From Siphonodentalium dalli (lineage: Eukaryota > Mollusca > Scaphopoda > Gadilida > Siphonodentaliidae), in the NCBI GenBank assembly GCA_032622095.1, contig CP136066.1, positions 183,494,716 to 183,558,715 of the forward strand: DNA of 64,000 bases. Direction: 5' to 3'. The stretch's first letter is position 1. Every line of letters starts with the position of its first letter. Under the pieces are notes generated by a model. It did no database searches, had not been told where the DNA came from, and saw nothing but the letters and a program-made list of their open reading frames with translations. The translations under genes and the position numbers were made by a program. Of this stretch, positions 24,188-36,990 are shown in pieces.

Positions 24188-25671
24188 TCAGTTATCGTCA
24201 TTATCGTCATAGATACTTTCCTCAGAATTATTACAACCAAGACCGCGACAGTCACCACAGGCCACAACACATTGTAGACCATTTTTCACACAAGTACATG
24301 AGTTGGTCCCACATGGATTCTTTGAGGAAAGTATACACTTGCATCGTACAAATTTCAAGAGTCCAAGTCTGTCAGTATTGGGACAAGCTCCGATTTGTCT
24401 GTTTTCCAGCCCCAACGTTGAGGTTCTAACGCGTCATTGTTGAGCTTTTTCCAAATAACAACTTGTAGATGGACTCGCAAGCTATGAAAATAAGCTGCAT
24501 GTTCTGTTAGTTGGAGCTTCTGGGGATCTAGTTGGGTCTTAATGGAAGATACCATCTCCATATGTTTAGCAATTTATTGAGGGATTCTCCTTTCTTTCCA
24601 CGATATATCGCAACAAATAGTTCTATAACAGCACGACGAACCTCATCTTGAGTGGAATTTCCATCGCCAATGCAATGTGAAATTCTTTGAATATCTGGCA
24701 GCTCACATTTCTTAAGAGTTTTGCCATGACCATATGTTGCAGATGTCGTGTCGCATCCAGTCCATGCATGTATGAGTAGCATATGTGTAGTTTTTATTTC
24801 ACCAGCATTGTCAACACGGTCTCTAATTCTCCACGTAGTCGTTTTGCGGGCTTCAGATTGAAAGAAAATATTTGCCATATATGTCGACCAATGGTGCACA
24901 AATAAGATGACGAGTGTGTCATTTGCTACCACGATAACATTGCCTTTTTTTATGAGACGCCAAACCAATTGCAACAATTAAGGTGTCTGTATCTCCTGAA
25001 CTCTTATGTACAGTATGACCATCATCTTCAAACAACCTCGTCAATAAGTCGATAAACTGACTTTTATTTTTCTCATTTGAGAAACAAATCTGCTGGTTTT
25101 TGTGCGATTTTTCAGTTTCAACCATTCGAATATCTGCAGAAGTCTTACCAATTCTTCGTTTGTGCTCGTGGTCTTTGATTAACGGTCCATTGTCATAACC
25201 GTCGAACACTATATAACTCATTCCATATTTAGAGCGAACAAATTTAACATATGCTTGGCATAGCTCAAAATATGTTGACCCCTTGGTTCATTTGACTCGG
25301 TGAAGGAGAGCTCCTCCATCAATAACAATAATAACTTGTGTCCGCACGTCGTATGCCTGGCAAGAATCTGCTAGATCTTTTGTCAATTGCGCCTTAGTAG
25401 GCTTCCGCATAGCATATTCTTTGAACAAGGAAGTAAGTTCATAGTTGAAATACTTCGCCATATAATCATCTCGTTGAACAACAGCTGTTAGACGTGAAAA
25501 CAAAATCGCTGGATCAAATTGCATCCTCTGGTTGTCAACCTTGATGCCTGGGTAGAGGCTGTCTAGAGACACAATATGATCACTCCTCTTGATGGATGCT
25601 ATTTTGACAATTGCTGAGTCAAATTCTTGTTGGATTGCAACTCCGATGTTTTCTACATCGGCACAATTCAC
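24188..25671 (-). pseudogene. FEN-like nuclease domain and cysteine-rich tail of locus 1
   Basis: C-terminal part of the broken gene, in several frames. IIVIDGGALLHRVK resembles the first Asp motif of PIN/FEN folds. FDGYDNGPLIKDHEHKRR follows, then SSGDTDTLIVAIGLA and VVANDTLVILFVHH (one expected Asp lost). HAWTGCDTTSATYGHGK resembles the GxDY plus helix-hairpin-helix segment of FEN1/XPG. The last ~60 residues, with CKC, CTCVKNGLQC and CGDCRGLGCNN, form a CXC-like cysteine cluster. The first two ORFs are separated by frameshifts near 25290-25220 and 24950. Homology is by pattern; no structure comparison was possible. Confidence 0.6.
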
Positions 25672-26345
25672 CGGATCATCGTGTCACGGGAAAGTTAATC
25701 CTGATGAAAATGAGCGCAGACTATGCTCATCGAACCCCTGTTGTATTATGTTCAAATCGTCGAAATCGCGTTTACGTCTTGAAGTTCCCAACTCATCTTG
25801 CTGTCCGCTGGTGTTGTTGCTAGTGTTAGTCAACTGTGTCATTGAGGCATGGATTTGAGTGCAACTATGTATACTGAGTATCCACTGCAGGCGCACAGAC
25901 TTAGTCAAGCCGCTACCCCGACTGAGACCCCCTCGACTCTTGGTAGTCCTCATCAAGCACTTCTCTATAATCAAGTCGGGAGAAAGACCCGCCCAATTTT
26001 TATTGCGCTTTCTGGGGGCATGGAAACCATGTTCTTGGAATTGCTTATACATCCAGGGATATTCGTCTGGCAATTCTAACATTTCTGAAGGTATAGCCTG
26101 CAACTCTTTGCATAATGGATGTGACCCGTTGTCGCAAACAGAATTAGCATCCTGCTAGTTGTCACAAGATGGAGGTTCCAATCGCTCATCTTTTCTGCTC
26201 GAATGAAGTTTTTCAGTATTTGAACATATTCCATATACTGCGATTGGCTTTGATTTCGTTGGCATACAATTTCGTGGTCTGTTATCAAAAGGCTTTTTCG
26301 TCGGTACATGAATTCGTGGATCAGATATAATTTTATGCGCATCAA

Positions 26346-27565
26346 CCGGTCCTACAATAGCATCTGCATGACATAAAATTATTTGTGTACTATTGAGAAA
26401 TTAGACCCCAAGGTATTCATTACCATAATAGCTACCAGCTTCATTTCATACTTTGGCCAAGTAGGTATTTATTGTATGGTGTATTATGCATGTGGCTACT
26501 AGTAAACCCATAGCCATTTTAAGAAACCGTGCACTGAGCATTGTTATGCAAACTATCATAGCCGATATCAGATGATGTAGCATATCAGTTTTGTATTCGG
26601 TGAATATTGTATTGAAAAAGATTACGTTTAATCTCGTCTGCTTTTCTCTGTATACATTTTACGACATGTCGAAAACAGACGTAATGCCCGATCTCATTTC
26701 CATCTCGTACATTATATTGGTTTTTTGCTCATTCAACACAAGAGTAAATTATTTCGTTGGTTGTTGATTTCGTAGTTGAGCAAAACCACGAAATAAACGA
26801 ATAACAGACCCCCGCGAATTAAAGGGATTTTACAGTATTGCAACCATAGCCTTGCCGTTAAAGGCACGTGCGGCCTTAATTGTCGAAAATATTCATATTT
26901 GTTCCAAACACCGTAAACAGAAAAACAATTAAAACGCATACAGTTCCGTTCATATATACCATGACCATCGCGTAAACAGCATGTTATAATAAAGACCTAC
27001 TATATTTTTACCTAAGCAAGAGCCTGATTGTGTTACAGAAGACAGCACAATGCTACTGGCTAATCACACACAAATGGCATGAACGCTCTTTATTAGTTCC
27101 ATATTAGGTATCCATCAACAAAGAACGCTCTTTATGTTTACCATCACAATATAAACAAACACCAGAAAAGTTACTTTTTATGCTTTTGTTTACATAATAA
27201 TGGTAAAAAATATGACAATAACATACTATTTATGCGATATTTCTTATTTGTATACGGACAAAGTCTATCTACATTTTGATGTTCTTTCTGTTTGTGGCGG
27301 TTTTTGACGGGTGGAGATATTTTCACAGGATACCCACCGCCAAGGTCAACCGTGTCTTTAAGCGATTTTTCTTCAAGGAACACCTTATTACTCATTCAAA
27401 CACACTAACAACTTTGAAAGAATTGGAGAGCCAATATGGATATGGAACGAGTATTATTCTTCATCAGCATTGAGTTTGTTAATGGGGTCGGCAGCCGTCA
27501 AATATGCATGCTGGTTACCAGAGATATTCACTGGCATCTGATCAACAAGTGGCAACTCCGAAATG
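26346..27565. other. Interruption of locus 1 (insertion or intron)
   Basis: Non-coding DNA between family blocks that are normally contiguous. It contains the 490-bp unit (26858-27343) and ~500 bp of unassigned AT-rich sequence (26346-26857), which may be another insertion or an intron. Confidence 0.45.
26858..27343 (-). mobile_element. ~490-bp mobile unit, copy 2
   Basis: Nearly identical to 53092-53575, with shared sharp ends TTAAAGGCACGTGCGG and ACCCACCGCCAA. It carries two AACGCTCTTT boxes (27082, 27124), the reverse of TAAAGAGCGTT. Its position inside the locus 1 gene shows it moved there after the gene arrived. Confidence 0.8.
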
Positions 27566-29832
27566 TCATCTCGATTTGGTGGATCGGTATATGTACCCGA
27601 CGTAACAACAGGGTACAAAAGTTGTGTTGTTTTTCGGCGTACCAAAATTTGCCATATATGAGGCTTCCCCCAAGCCAGATCCTTTCATAAGTGAGCCGAT
27701 GCTACCCATAAAGCTCATCATGGTATGAAAACCACCAAGTCTGCAGACTATCTTCATTGATTTGGATATGATTATGTCCATAGCTTTGAGTCATAGTGGT
27801 TGGTCAAATGTGATGCATGGCGTTAAAATGTTCAACTTACTGGCTTGGTTTTGTATGTACATAAGAGTTGAGTAAATGCAGTTAACATCAGATGGATTCA
27901 AATCGATAATAGGCAGAAAGAAAATATCAGATTTGCCTTGAATGTTTTGGTCGCCGCCTGTAGACACGTTTTGCATGAACCCAGACCAATTGGCTCGCGG
28001 TTTTATATGTTCGTGATATAACCAACCGGAATGCCAGAGGAGATCAGAACTGAGATATAATGGGAGTGTGTAGACGGATTGAAGTTGAAGTATAGGTTTG
28101 TATCTTGTGTAATTGAGACATGTTCCGTCTGACTCAGTGAACGTCGTGATAATAACACCTTTATCTCTCACTAAACTGTCAACATCCAAACGTGTACACC
28201 TTTCAATCAGTCGTGGCCTAAACGGGAGTTAACTATTGTGCGTGGGGTAGATGCAGCGACCATCCCATTCCATGGAAAGTCCCCTCACCATCTAATGTTG
28301 CGATATTGTGGTCAACATTATCTGCCACCCATTGTGTGAAGGTACCTGAGAAATATTTTCCAAGAAAGTCGTCTCGACTCGCAGTTTGTATGACAGACTG
28401 TCTGTAACGTTCAACTTCATCGTATGGGATCGAGAACCCTAGTCTCGACAATTCGTTGATAAGCCATTTAGAACCAAAGACATGGTCAAGCTCAACACCC
28501 AATCCAAAGAGTATTGGAGTAATTACAGACCGCGGCCGAGCGGATTGCATAATGCATTGACCAATGCTCATCTGCTTCAAATCTGATGGAATAAGAATTT
28601 GCAATAGTGTCTGCAAATGGGACGGTAACCAGTGACGGCCACGAGTAGTGCTCGTTATATCTTCTGAGGTTGGGTAAAACTGCAAGTTGCTCTCACTTTC
28701 TCTTATCTGGACCCTGATAGTCTTAGCCGCAGTTAAAACTATTCTTTCTGTTTCTTCGTCTATATACTCCTTTCTATCGTTATATCATTGATAATATACC
28801 TGGTGACATTTTTCATGCATATGACATCTTTCCGACCCTGAACCTCTGCTAAGAAAATAGATTCTCCATAATGACTCTGGAGCTTTTTCTTCAACCATTT
28901 AACTGTGTACACGTCAGAATCCCCTGCAAACTCAACCATTTTTATATGAAATTCCTGAACTGTGTACAACTCTGCGCCCGACTGGGACTCGAGCCATGAA
29001 CCCATCTGAAACCATTGGTGCATGTCTTTATTTGACTTTCTGCCTGGTTTGTGATTTTTAGCCGGGGTATCATCGACAGATTTACCTTGCATGAACATTG
29101 TCAAACATTTGTGGTAATAAATTGCCTCGGCCGCGACCAAATCGATGCACCCATGTAGTCTATTCTGAACTATTGAAGCTAACTTATCTCCCCTCGTTAC
29201 ACAACACACCAGGGGTGAATCCCTAAGAGGAATCGTTGTAACACTTCTAACGGGGTCATTTCTATCAGGGTACTACTCGTCACACGAACCAGTACTCCCA
29301 CACACAAGGCAATTGCATTTGAAGTCAAAGGGCAATACGCTGGAACGAAGTTTTTTTCTAGAAGGCCCAGCGATACCATCGTCACCCATAGTAGTGATTT
29401 TCTGAATGCCTCTCTTGGCATCAGTGAAGTCCCTGCGACATGGTAATGCACGAGAATCTTGACTCGATGTGTTATTTCATTGCGCCTGATCAAATAACTT
29501 CTCAAATTAGGTCTCCTACGGTCAGCGCACCAACCGATGAGGGTTTCTATGCCCTTGTCGCCAACTTCGATAGAATCCCGTGGCTCTAAAAAGTCACCAC
29601 TGCAGATCACACCTTTACATTATGTGTACTCATCGGAGTCTATACAGTCAAATGTTGCGCTCATTTTGAAGTTGGGCAATATGACACGCAACCGTTTTTT
29701 GACAAATTTTACACAGATCACAGAGAAATTAACAAAAACTGTGAAACTGAATGAACACACAGCCCTTAGTTCAACCAATTCACCTAAATCAACTATGAAG
29801 GGAAATAAGCTAGTAGAAGCACATTAACCTGC

Positions 29833-30023
29833 GTATGTTGTCACCGCTAGGTTTCAACGTGGGACATTTGCGCAAGTTAAACAGTATAAACTGTGTTTAG
29901 AAACGTGATGGATGACATACCACGCGTGTAAGTCGGCCCGCGATGACCGACGTGCATATTCAAAGCGCAGTTTCTTTGACGATAAGGGGCGTTTCATCAG
30001 TTACCCTAATTATAAAGAGCGTT
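29833..30023. promoter_or_regulatory. Conserved upstream block of locus 1
   Basis: GTATGTTGTCACCG, then AGGTTTC (29833-29860), recurs near 38996-39020 in the TIR element. A TAAAGAGCGTT box (30013-30023) follows, as in the TIR element. Position about 170-350 bp upstream of the gene start suits a promoter or a subterminal transposase-binding region; which one cannot be told. Confidence 0.5.
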
Positions 30024-30224
30024 ATCTTGTAGATGTGTATTGGGTGGTAACACATTACAAAATGATGACATGTGTAAATAACAAGATAAGACAAGATTTA
30101 AATTGAAATGATTTAACCGGTGTAATTGGCAGAAAGACAAATAATAATGCCAATGGATTAGCTATCCTAGCGAAACAAATCGGCTGGGTCGGACACAAAT
30201 CGTGCTCAGTTTGAAAAGCTCTCA

Positions 30225-30725
30225 ATTATTTTTCCCAAAGTGGATTTTAGCGGATTTGGGATATTCTGTTTTACAAATATTTCCACGTCGAATGATATAC
30301 AATCCATCATGTAACCAATTTGTTCTCGACTCACAATAAAATCCGAGCCTCCACTACGAAATTCCAATTTTTTTTACATATTCCTGTTTTTTTACCCAAA
30401 AATTACGACTTTCCCATCCTGTGATACCTGGGGATATTGAATAATTTTATTATATATACGTATAGTCAGATTTAGAAAACCAAAATACATCGCATAGCAA
30501 TGTGTTCATGGTGGGGTGTTTCTTTCCATCATATTGACTTGACTAATAAGGAACAGCAAAATTTACACAAAAAGCCATAAATAGGACCCCATTTCAACGA
30601 GCTGTAGAAAATTTTCCCCAAAGCGGATTTTGGATATATTGTTCCCCAGATTCTGCCCGACAAAATGACACCAAAAACAGCTTGTATCCAATTTGTTCTA
30701 GGTTCACCTCAAAATCGAGCCTCAA
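30225..30725. repeat. Two spaced direct repeats (~120 bp)
   Basis: Segments 30225-30345 and 30600-30725 share CAAAG.GGATTTT, CCAATTTGTTCT and AAATC.GAGCCTC. Confidence 0.6.
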
Positions 30726-30867
30726 CGACCAGACTATAATGGATGTCACAACCTATAATGGATTAACCCACATGAAACGAGGCTGCATTTCATTTGATTT
30801 TTCGCACGTTTAATCCGCGAACTAGACGGCATTGGTTATCGACACTAGAGATGATGTTGATGTTAAT

Positions 30868-31578
30868 ACACAGTCATTTGAGTAAATAAATTCCAGTAAT
30901 GCTCATTCCCTCAACACATATATGAAATTGAGAGCAGGCATTTCCTTCAAGTTCAGACTGGTATGTTTTACCAAACATAGATTCATGGTAACGAGTCTAT
31001 TAGTAATGTCAACCCTCCATATCTTTCGGAGGATGGCTTCAACAATATAATATCATTCACCACGCATACTTATAAATATTCGTCACCGATTTTCCAATTC
31101 CGGAATTGTACAAATTGTTTTTTCCGACTCCGAAATCTGAACCAGGATTGTATTATGTTTTATATTTGAGTTTTTCAAATCATGTGGTGTCTTTCACTCA
31201 ATATGTTGTTAACTTGTTGATATGTATAAATGTTAAACATGTTTTTTATTATTATCTTAAATCTTCAAGGAGATATATTAGTTCCTCTCATAGCAGTATA
31301 TTAATCAGTTTATTTAAATTTGTTCTGCAAGGTAGAAATATAATGTCAGTGTTACAAGTTAATACACAGTCATTTGAGTAAAAAATTCCAGTAATGCTCA
31401 TTACCTGAACACATATATGAAATTGAAGGCAAAACATTCCTTCAATTTCAGACTGGAATGTTTTATCAACCATAGATTCGTGGTCACTAGTCTCTTAGTA
31501 TAATGTCTAACCTCCTTATCTTTCCGAGGACAACTTCCTTCAGCAATATAATATCATTCACCACGCATACTTGTTACA
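30868..31578. repeat. Two direct repeats (~215 bp) 495 bp apart
   Basis: Copies at 30868-31085 and 31363-31578 share TACACAGTCATTTGAGTAAA, AGTAATGCTCATT, CACATATATGAAATTGA and TAATATCATTCACCACGCAT. The spacer has no recognisable protein. Confidence 0.7.
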
Positions 31579-31844
31579 GTTGTGTGAGTTATAACTTGTG
31601 ACTCCTTGGCATTTGAATACATGTAACTCATATTCTGTTTAATATCGTGTATATTGTACTGCATGCACAGTGTACTCAATACATAAAACATGAATCAATG
31701 CTATGTCATTCTTGTTACTAGTGTCTTTATTTGCAGTCTATACTCTGAAAAATAACATATTAAAAACCAAAAATATTGAGCCAATTGGAATTTTGCATTA
31801 CTGAAAAACAAATCCTATATAGTTGGGAATTTTATGGTCTCACA

Positions 31845-31857
31845 CCCCCCCCCCCCC
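31845..31857. repeat. Poly(C) run, 13 C
   Basis: Uninterrupted C13 followed by AGTTGGAACTCC. Confidence 0.85.
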
Positions 31858-31960
31858 AGTTGGAACTCCAAGAGAACGTCCCTGTATACCAGCTTCATAT
31901 ACTCTTAACAATACTGTCCATGGTCTCAGCCATTTTCCTGCTCTTTATTTCTTCCATATT

Positions 31961-32496
31961 AGTAGAGATTGGGAATACACATAGGTGTCCGCCACTGAGC
32001 GAATTTATGCCACTATGATTTTCTTATAGGAAAATGCCTCTAGTTTCAGGATCTGGTTGGTGCACTAAGAAAATGTGGTCCAAAATAACTTTTTTCATGC
32101 CTTTTCTATGAGTGCCCACCTCATTTTTAAAGCTATTTTCCGAAAATACTACAATTTTGTAAACTTCATTTTATTACGAAATTTATCATGCCAAGAAGTC
32201 AATATGCGATATGGGAGATTAGTTAGTATGATAGAGCTGAAATGTGCTTCAAATATCTACGAAAGATATTCGTGGTGACGCCACGAGTCGCCTAACTCTT
32301 GTTGACGCTGCACTATTTTCGTCGATTCACCAAAGTGACCTCGTTTCGTTTTCACTGACCAGAAATCTATACGGAAAAAGTATAACATATTTGGTGTTGT
32401 AGTGACCCGTAGCATACTGGCGATCTGATAAGCCCAATAACTTGAAAATATTTAGCCCATGTCACGTATAGTACCCTAATAACCTACCCCTACCCC
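31961..32496 (+). repeat. Left terminal inverted repeat
   Basis: 536 bp, ending inward at CCTACCCCTACCCC. It pairs with 39763-40286 and differs mainly by an extra ~13 bp near 32095 and scattered substitutions. Confidence 0.88.
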
Positions 32497-32851
32497 GAAA
32501 TATAAAAAAATCGATATTTTGGGAATTCGGTGACATATGCTTCTACATTCTTGTTATAGTTACTCCAACGGAGTTTACTAAGTTTCTATAACTAATTGTT
32601 GTGGGTTTACGTTAAAATGTAGTATTTTGACGTAAAGAGAATATCAGAAATTAGTATTTTTGGGTGAAAACAACATATTTTGGTTAATTTTGGGTGAAAA
32701 TAGAATATTTTGGTATAATATGGATATAATGCATTTGATTATATATAATACGAATTGACAGAAAGTAATGATATTACAGATATTGATACATGTTGCATAT
32801 GTATCGTAGATTTGGTATCGTGCATGTATATGCACTAAGGTGAATGGTGTT

Positions 32852-33959
32852 CTATCCATAATCAACATCACTACAATCGTCATCATCCGACATATAGTCA
32901 TTACTATCTTCTTCGTCTGTCCAAATATCAATATTGCAATCTTGTGAATCTTTGGTAATACTCTTCTCGTTCTGCCTGTACAATAAGTTTGAAATATCGT
33001 CAGGGAATGCCTTCGTTATCCATTTGATGCTATTGTCGTCTTCCCATCCATAGTCAGATGGATCCGGGGCGCATATTTTTGGAACTGATGCCAGGCGCCA
33101 TATGCGTGAAACGTAGTTTGCCCTATATGTGTGCAGCTTCAAACTATCAACACATGGTGGTATCAATGACAAATCAACAACTTTGCCGTGATCCAAATAC
33201 TTTTCCCAGAAGAGTTGCACTCGAGTTTGGTTGACCGTTACAAGGCGTCGTTTCCCATATAGCTTAGATACATACTCTTCAATTATGTTCATGTCATAAC
33301 ATTCGGTAGACCATTGTGTTCCCAGTGTGGCGAAGGCCTCAATATACCGGTAATATTTCAGTAATAGGTTGTAACACACCTGTTTGCCTTTCTTGAAGAA
33401 TGCTGATACATAGTCGTCCCCTGTAAACGCATGAAGTCCAATAATAGATTGTCTTAATAAGGTATTCATAGAACTTTTGTTTAGGTTAACAATTGTTCTG
33501 AATTTGCCACGACCAGTATCTAAATACACATCGTGGGTCAGATTGGTGCAATGACCAAGCATAATGACCAATATGTCAGTGTATCCTGATGGGGAACGAA
33601 CAATCACAGGTCCTGGATTGTTTCTGAGTGCATGGTTAACATGTAGGACAACTTTTGTGTCTGCCTCTTCCTGGTCCGAACACAGATCTTCAATTATCGT
33701 TGTGTCATCTCGAGTTACTAAATACCATATATATCTGATGGAAAAGTAGATAACCTGTTCCACGAGTAGCATATCCAGTTTCTCATTCCACACGTCCAGG
33801 ATCAGATCTATCATTATCTCCTTGTTTGTCCCGTTCGATAGAAACTTGGAGAAGTTCTCAGGAATTTTGACTTTTTCAATAGTAATAATATATTTTTCAG
33901 CAACCCCTCTATTTGACCGATCACCCAGTTTGATGGTATGCTCTCTATATGTGTCCGCA
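32852..33959 (-). pseudogene. Nuclease-like C-terminal portion of locus 2
   Basis: The open frame extends upstream of the first Met at 33814 to about 33959, with DTYREHTIKLGDRSNRGVA. In the 320-residue Met-initiated part, EEAD lies at 49-52, SGYTD at 76-80 and TGDDYVSAFFKKGK at 131-144. The last ~40 residues are Asp/Glu/Ser-rich. It is the longest uninterrupted coding block of the element. Confidence 0.65.
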
Positions 33960-35795
33960 ATTACGTCAATTCGTTGATATCCCTTGGGAATTGAACTGAA
34001 ACGGCAACGGTTTCGTATTCCGATATTGGTTTATGAATGGGTGGCAGGTATGTGATCATTGTTTTTGTGGGCACATTTTCTTCTGAAACTGACGAAATCC
34101 AACCACCAAACCGAGGAATCGTTTGCCTTTTGTCATGTTGCTCTCTGCCGATCTTCCATGTCATTAGCTTCTTTTTTGCCTGATCCACCGGTGGTCTATA
34201 ACATCCAATCGGTTTAGGTGTTTTAGGTGGTCCCCGTTTTGGATTAACACGGCGGTGTTCCAGTTCTGTATCCACCGAGACACACATCGACCTTTGTTTC
34301 GGTCTCGGTAGTATAATCTCCGATGTTCTTGGCACGGTGTCGTCGGAACGTTCTTGATAAGCAACGGCATGGGTACTGTGGGTAGTGTCATGACCAGTGA
34401 CTGTTTCGCCATTATAATCGAAGTTATCAACACAGAAATGTGTCAGTACTGTCGCAGAATCAGATGCGGGCTGCATGCAGAGGCAACACCTGAGGACTTT
34501 CAAAGAACTAGTCTCAATTTGACACACTGTATCATAGTTAATTGAGTGGCCCAATTTCGTATTGGAGCCTTTTGTCCAGACATGTTATGTACCACAACAC
34601 CTAGCATAGTGTGTTTTTCTGTTAAGAAGGCGCCACGAGAAACTCCGAAGATAAGATCTTCAGCAATCGATTTAGCAACGGTTTGAATCTTCTTGGTTGT
34701 GCGTGATTTGCGCCGACTATGCGTCTTCAGAATGTTCTCAATGAAACACGTTACCATGCCAGGGGGTTGTCTGCTCTTGACAGCCAGCGACTCAGCACAG
34801 GGTGGCCACGAAAGATCGGGTGTTTGGTCAAGAAACTCCTCTATATTCCTACGAATAATATTGGCCGCCTGATCAACAACGTCATCGTCGTCTATTTTAA
34901 ATACCTCTTTTGTATTTTCTGTGAGAGTTCGACTACTCATAACTATCTGTGATTTATTTGTCTGAACAGTTACGAATAATATAGCATCACCATATTTCGT
35001 TTGTATTCGTCGTTTCAACCGATAGCGATAGCGTCTATCTGCAACATTAACTGTATAACCCATCATACCAGTCAAAACATCCATAGATACACTACGAAGT
35101 TACTGCAAGACATACATGTCGATAAAATCGCACACGTCGGTGAAATTTTCACTCTCAATTGTAGTTATTCAGTCGTCATGAACAACACCATTATCGGGAT
35201 CATTGTCACCAGGACGAGCAGGCCAACATATCCTCGTATAGACACTGTAGCAACTGTCGTGTTTTCGAAATTCCTTTGCGATTAAGTCATCGGTGCCGAT
35301 TCTGGTCAACATCGTGTCGTCATTTCTCAAAGTAGCAGCCTGTTTAAGTCTACTAGATGCAGTTTCAGTGAGAATTTTGGTTGGATGTTCCCTCTTTTGT
35401 TTGAGTTTAATAACTACTTCCCCAGATATACCACATGATTCGGGAAACATGCCTCGTCCATCACTCCCGCTTGCATGCTGCCTTGGAGTGTGACACACAC
35501 CATCATTATCAGAACTGGTTGATGCACTAGGATTTACATTTCGGCAGTGTGTAAATTTCTTATAGCACTGACTGTGATATCCATGTTTGCAAGGGTCGTA
35601 TTCTGCAGGAATTGTGTCACATTGTTCACTTTGTGCATTTTTTGCAGCGAATGCATGCAATTTGTCCCTGCATTCTATCAGTTTAGTATAACTGCCATCA
35701 TTTAACAGGATGATATGTGCGCCCTCGGTGTGTAATGCTGGGTAATGTATTACACATATTGGGACGTCTTCGGTGCGTTTGCGCTTTCGTGACAT
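32852..35795 (-). pseudogene. FEN-like (PIN-superfamily) transposon-type protein gene, locus 2, broken
   Basis: Four consecutive ORFs read as one protein from ATG at 35795. The N-terminus has a CHC-type cluster ending GYHSQCYKKFTHC, then DDLIAKEFRKHDSCYSVYTR. The 35084-34500 segment has a conserved LKRRIQTKYGD block and GVSRGAFLTEKHTMLG. The 34554-33961 segment has DNFDYNGETVTGHDTTHSTH. The C-terminus (33959-32852) has SDQEEADTKVVLHV, SPSGYTDILVIML and HAFTGDDYVSAFFKKGK, resembling the acidic motifs and GxDY/HhH of FEN1/XPG, followed by an acidic tail. Two in-frame stops lie between 35168 and 35085 and there is a one-base shift near 33962. Tyr replaces the usual Asp of the SGDTD motif. Probably inactive in this copy. 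Confidence 0.7.
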
Positions 35796-36603
35796 TCCTG
35801 TCGTGATCCAATTTGCAAATGGGTTAACTTATTATATCGAAGTGTGTGTGTCGAAGCGAAACGATGTGCAAAGCGGACAGCAACCCCACACCGGTCACCC
35901 GCGTATCACCAACACGGTGGAGTACCTATTAGCACGGATATCCGGTCGTCTGGTGAATGTTTTGGTGTCAACAAAATGTGAGTTTATTTATTTATATGCA
36001 TTTCATTTATAATTATATCCGGTTTAATATTACGAAAATAAATCCATTCCAATATTCGTGTGTGTTGATAATCTGATATGTTTGCTTTCTTCGAATAATC
36101 TCGTTGTATTCAGTGATAACTACAGCGAAAATGGAAATAACAGTATTAGTCGCTTTTTTTTACTAGTAACAACGGGCGCCGAACGGATCAAAGTGACCAT
36201 AATATATTATATGATGTGTACCCACCACATCACGGTGTTAGCAGTTTCACCTGATGCATAATTCTCATGAAACAGTCTCTTGAAAAAACGTCGATTGAAA
36301 ATAATTTGTACCACCAACTCGGTGCCAAGTACCGCTGGTGCGGTGAGAAATCCGTTTTGAGTACCAACCGACTCGGTGTTAAATTTTCCCAAAATTGCAA
36401 TATTTCTTGAATTGAGGACACATCGGACAGATTATAACTCTGGAATATAGCATGCCATTAAACGGTATATGGCATTAGATGGAAGGGATGGGTTTTCAAC
36501 ATTTTTTCCCGTCTGGCCGTCTTTTAAAAACATTTATTAGTTCCAGGATTATATTTTATGCATCTTAACGTTATTTTTTACATTTATTTTTTCCAGAACT
36601 AAT
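35796..36603 (+). promoter_or_regulatory. Divergent promoter region and 5' UTR intron of the plus-strand finger gene
   Basis: The FEN-like gene starts at 35795 (minus) and a plus-strand transcript appears to start within ~100 bp. A donor AAAAT|GTGAGT at 35977/35978 and an acceptor TTTTTTCCAG|AACTAAT at 36596/36597 bracket a 619-bp intron. The exon carries a 27-bp block (35887-35913) repeated in reverse at 38781-38807. Confidence 0.5.
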
Positions 36604-36954
36604 ATGGCAGATCATGACCAGACACCATTCGGATGTCACCGCTGTCGACTCTTTTTCAACACCTTGGAGTCGGCAGTCGAACACGCCATCAACCACCATC
36701 AAGATGATGAACTGGAATATGTCAAATTGACTTTAAATAAAAAAACAGGACAAAAAGGATACCAACGTATAAAACATTTCAAGTGGTGGCATGCAGGCAT
36801 GACATTTCCAATTATTATGAAACCAATACCCAGGTCTTTACAACAAACGAATGTGGAAGATATAACTTTATTACGAACACTTAATGGTTTGTCTTTTGTC
36901 TGTGGTTTGCAAGGCCAGTACTATACTTGTAAACTCTACCACATACGCAACTGA
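36604..36954 (+). CDS. Small C2H2-type zinc-finger protein
   Basis: 116 residues starting MADHDQTPFGC seven bases after a strong splice acceptor. One finger at residues 11-31: CHRC, an aromatic pair FF, then H and the NHH end. The remainder has a basic stretch (LTLNKKTGQKGYQRIKHFK) and no other known domain. Likely DNA-binding, nuclear. It sits head-to-head with the FEN-like gene and tail-to-tail with the multi-finger gene, so it may help the transposon bind its ends, but this is inference. The C-terminus may be altered by a frameshift. Confidence 0.5.
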   Translation: MADHDQTPFGCHRCRLFFNTLESAVEHAINHHQDDELEYVKLTLNKKTGQKGYQRIKHFKWWHAGMTFPIIMKPIPRSLQQTNVEDITLLRTLNGLSFVCGLQGQYYTCKLYHIRN

Positions 36955-36990
36955 ATATTGTCCCACTGTGGACGGAAATTCGGTGAACTC

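Larger units (their letters stand above)
24188..29664 (-). pseudogene. Broken long gene for a FEN1/XPG-like (PIN-superfamily) transposon-type protein, locus 1
   Basis: Reading minus from ATG at 29664, successive frames form one very long protein of a family abundant in invertebrate genomes and usually left uncharacterised. In order: N-terminal CxxC/HxxC motifs (LVCGSTG, RLHGCIDLVAAEAIYYHKC) at 29664-28760; a middle with WVADNVDHNIATLDG and FHGMGW (28685-28233); SFMGSIGSLMKGSGL (27781-27566); then, after a 1.2-kb interruption, GHIHYAKSCRLYLQ (26345-26076); RGGLSRGSGLTKS (26103-25684); and the nuclease-like part (25671-24528). The tail is cysteine-rich. In-frame stops (near 29624 and 29270) and frameshifts (e.g. 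near 29440, 24950) indicate a decayed copy. Function is inferred from fold-like motifs only. Confidence 0.65.

Noticed and set aside
24000-31500. Terminal inverted repeats for FEN-like locus 1
   Set aside because: I compared the flanks by eye and found no convincing inverted pair; the ends remain undefined.
30868-31578. 215-bp direct repeats as LTRs of a small element
   Set aside because: No LTR end motifs, and the ~280-bp spacer has no coding or priming features; treated as a duplication.
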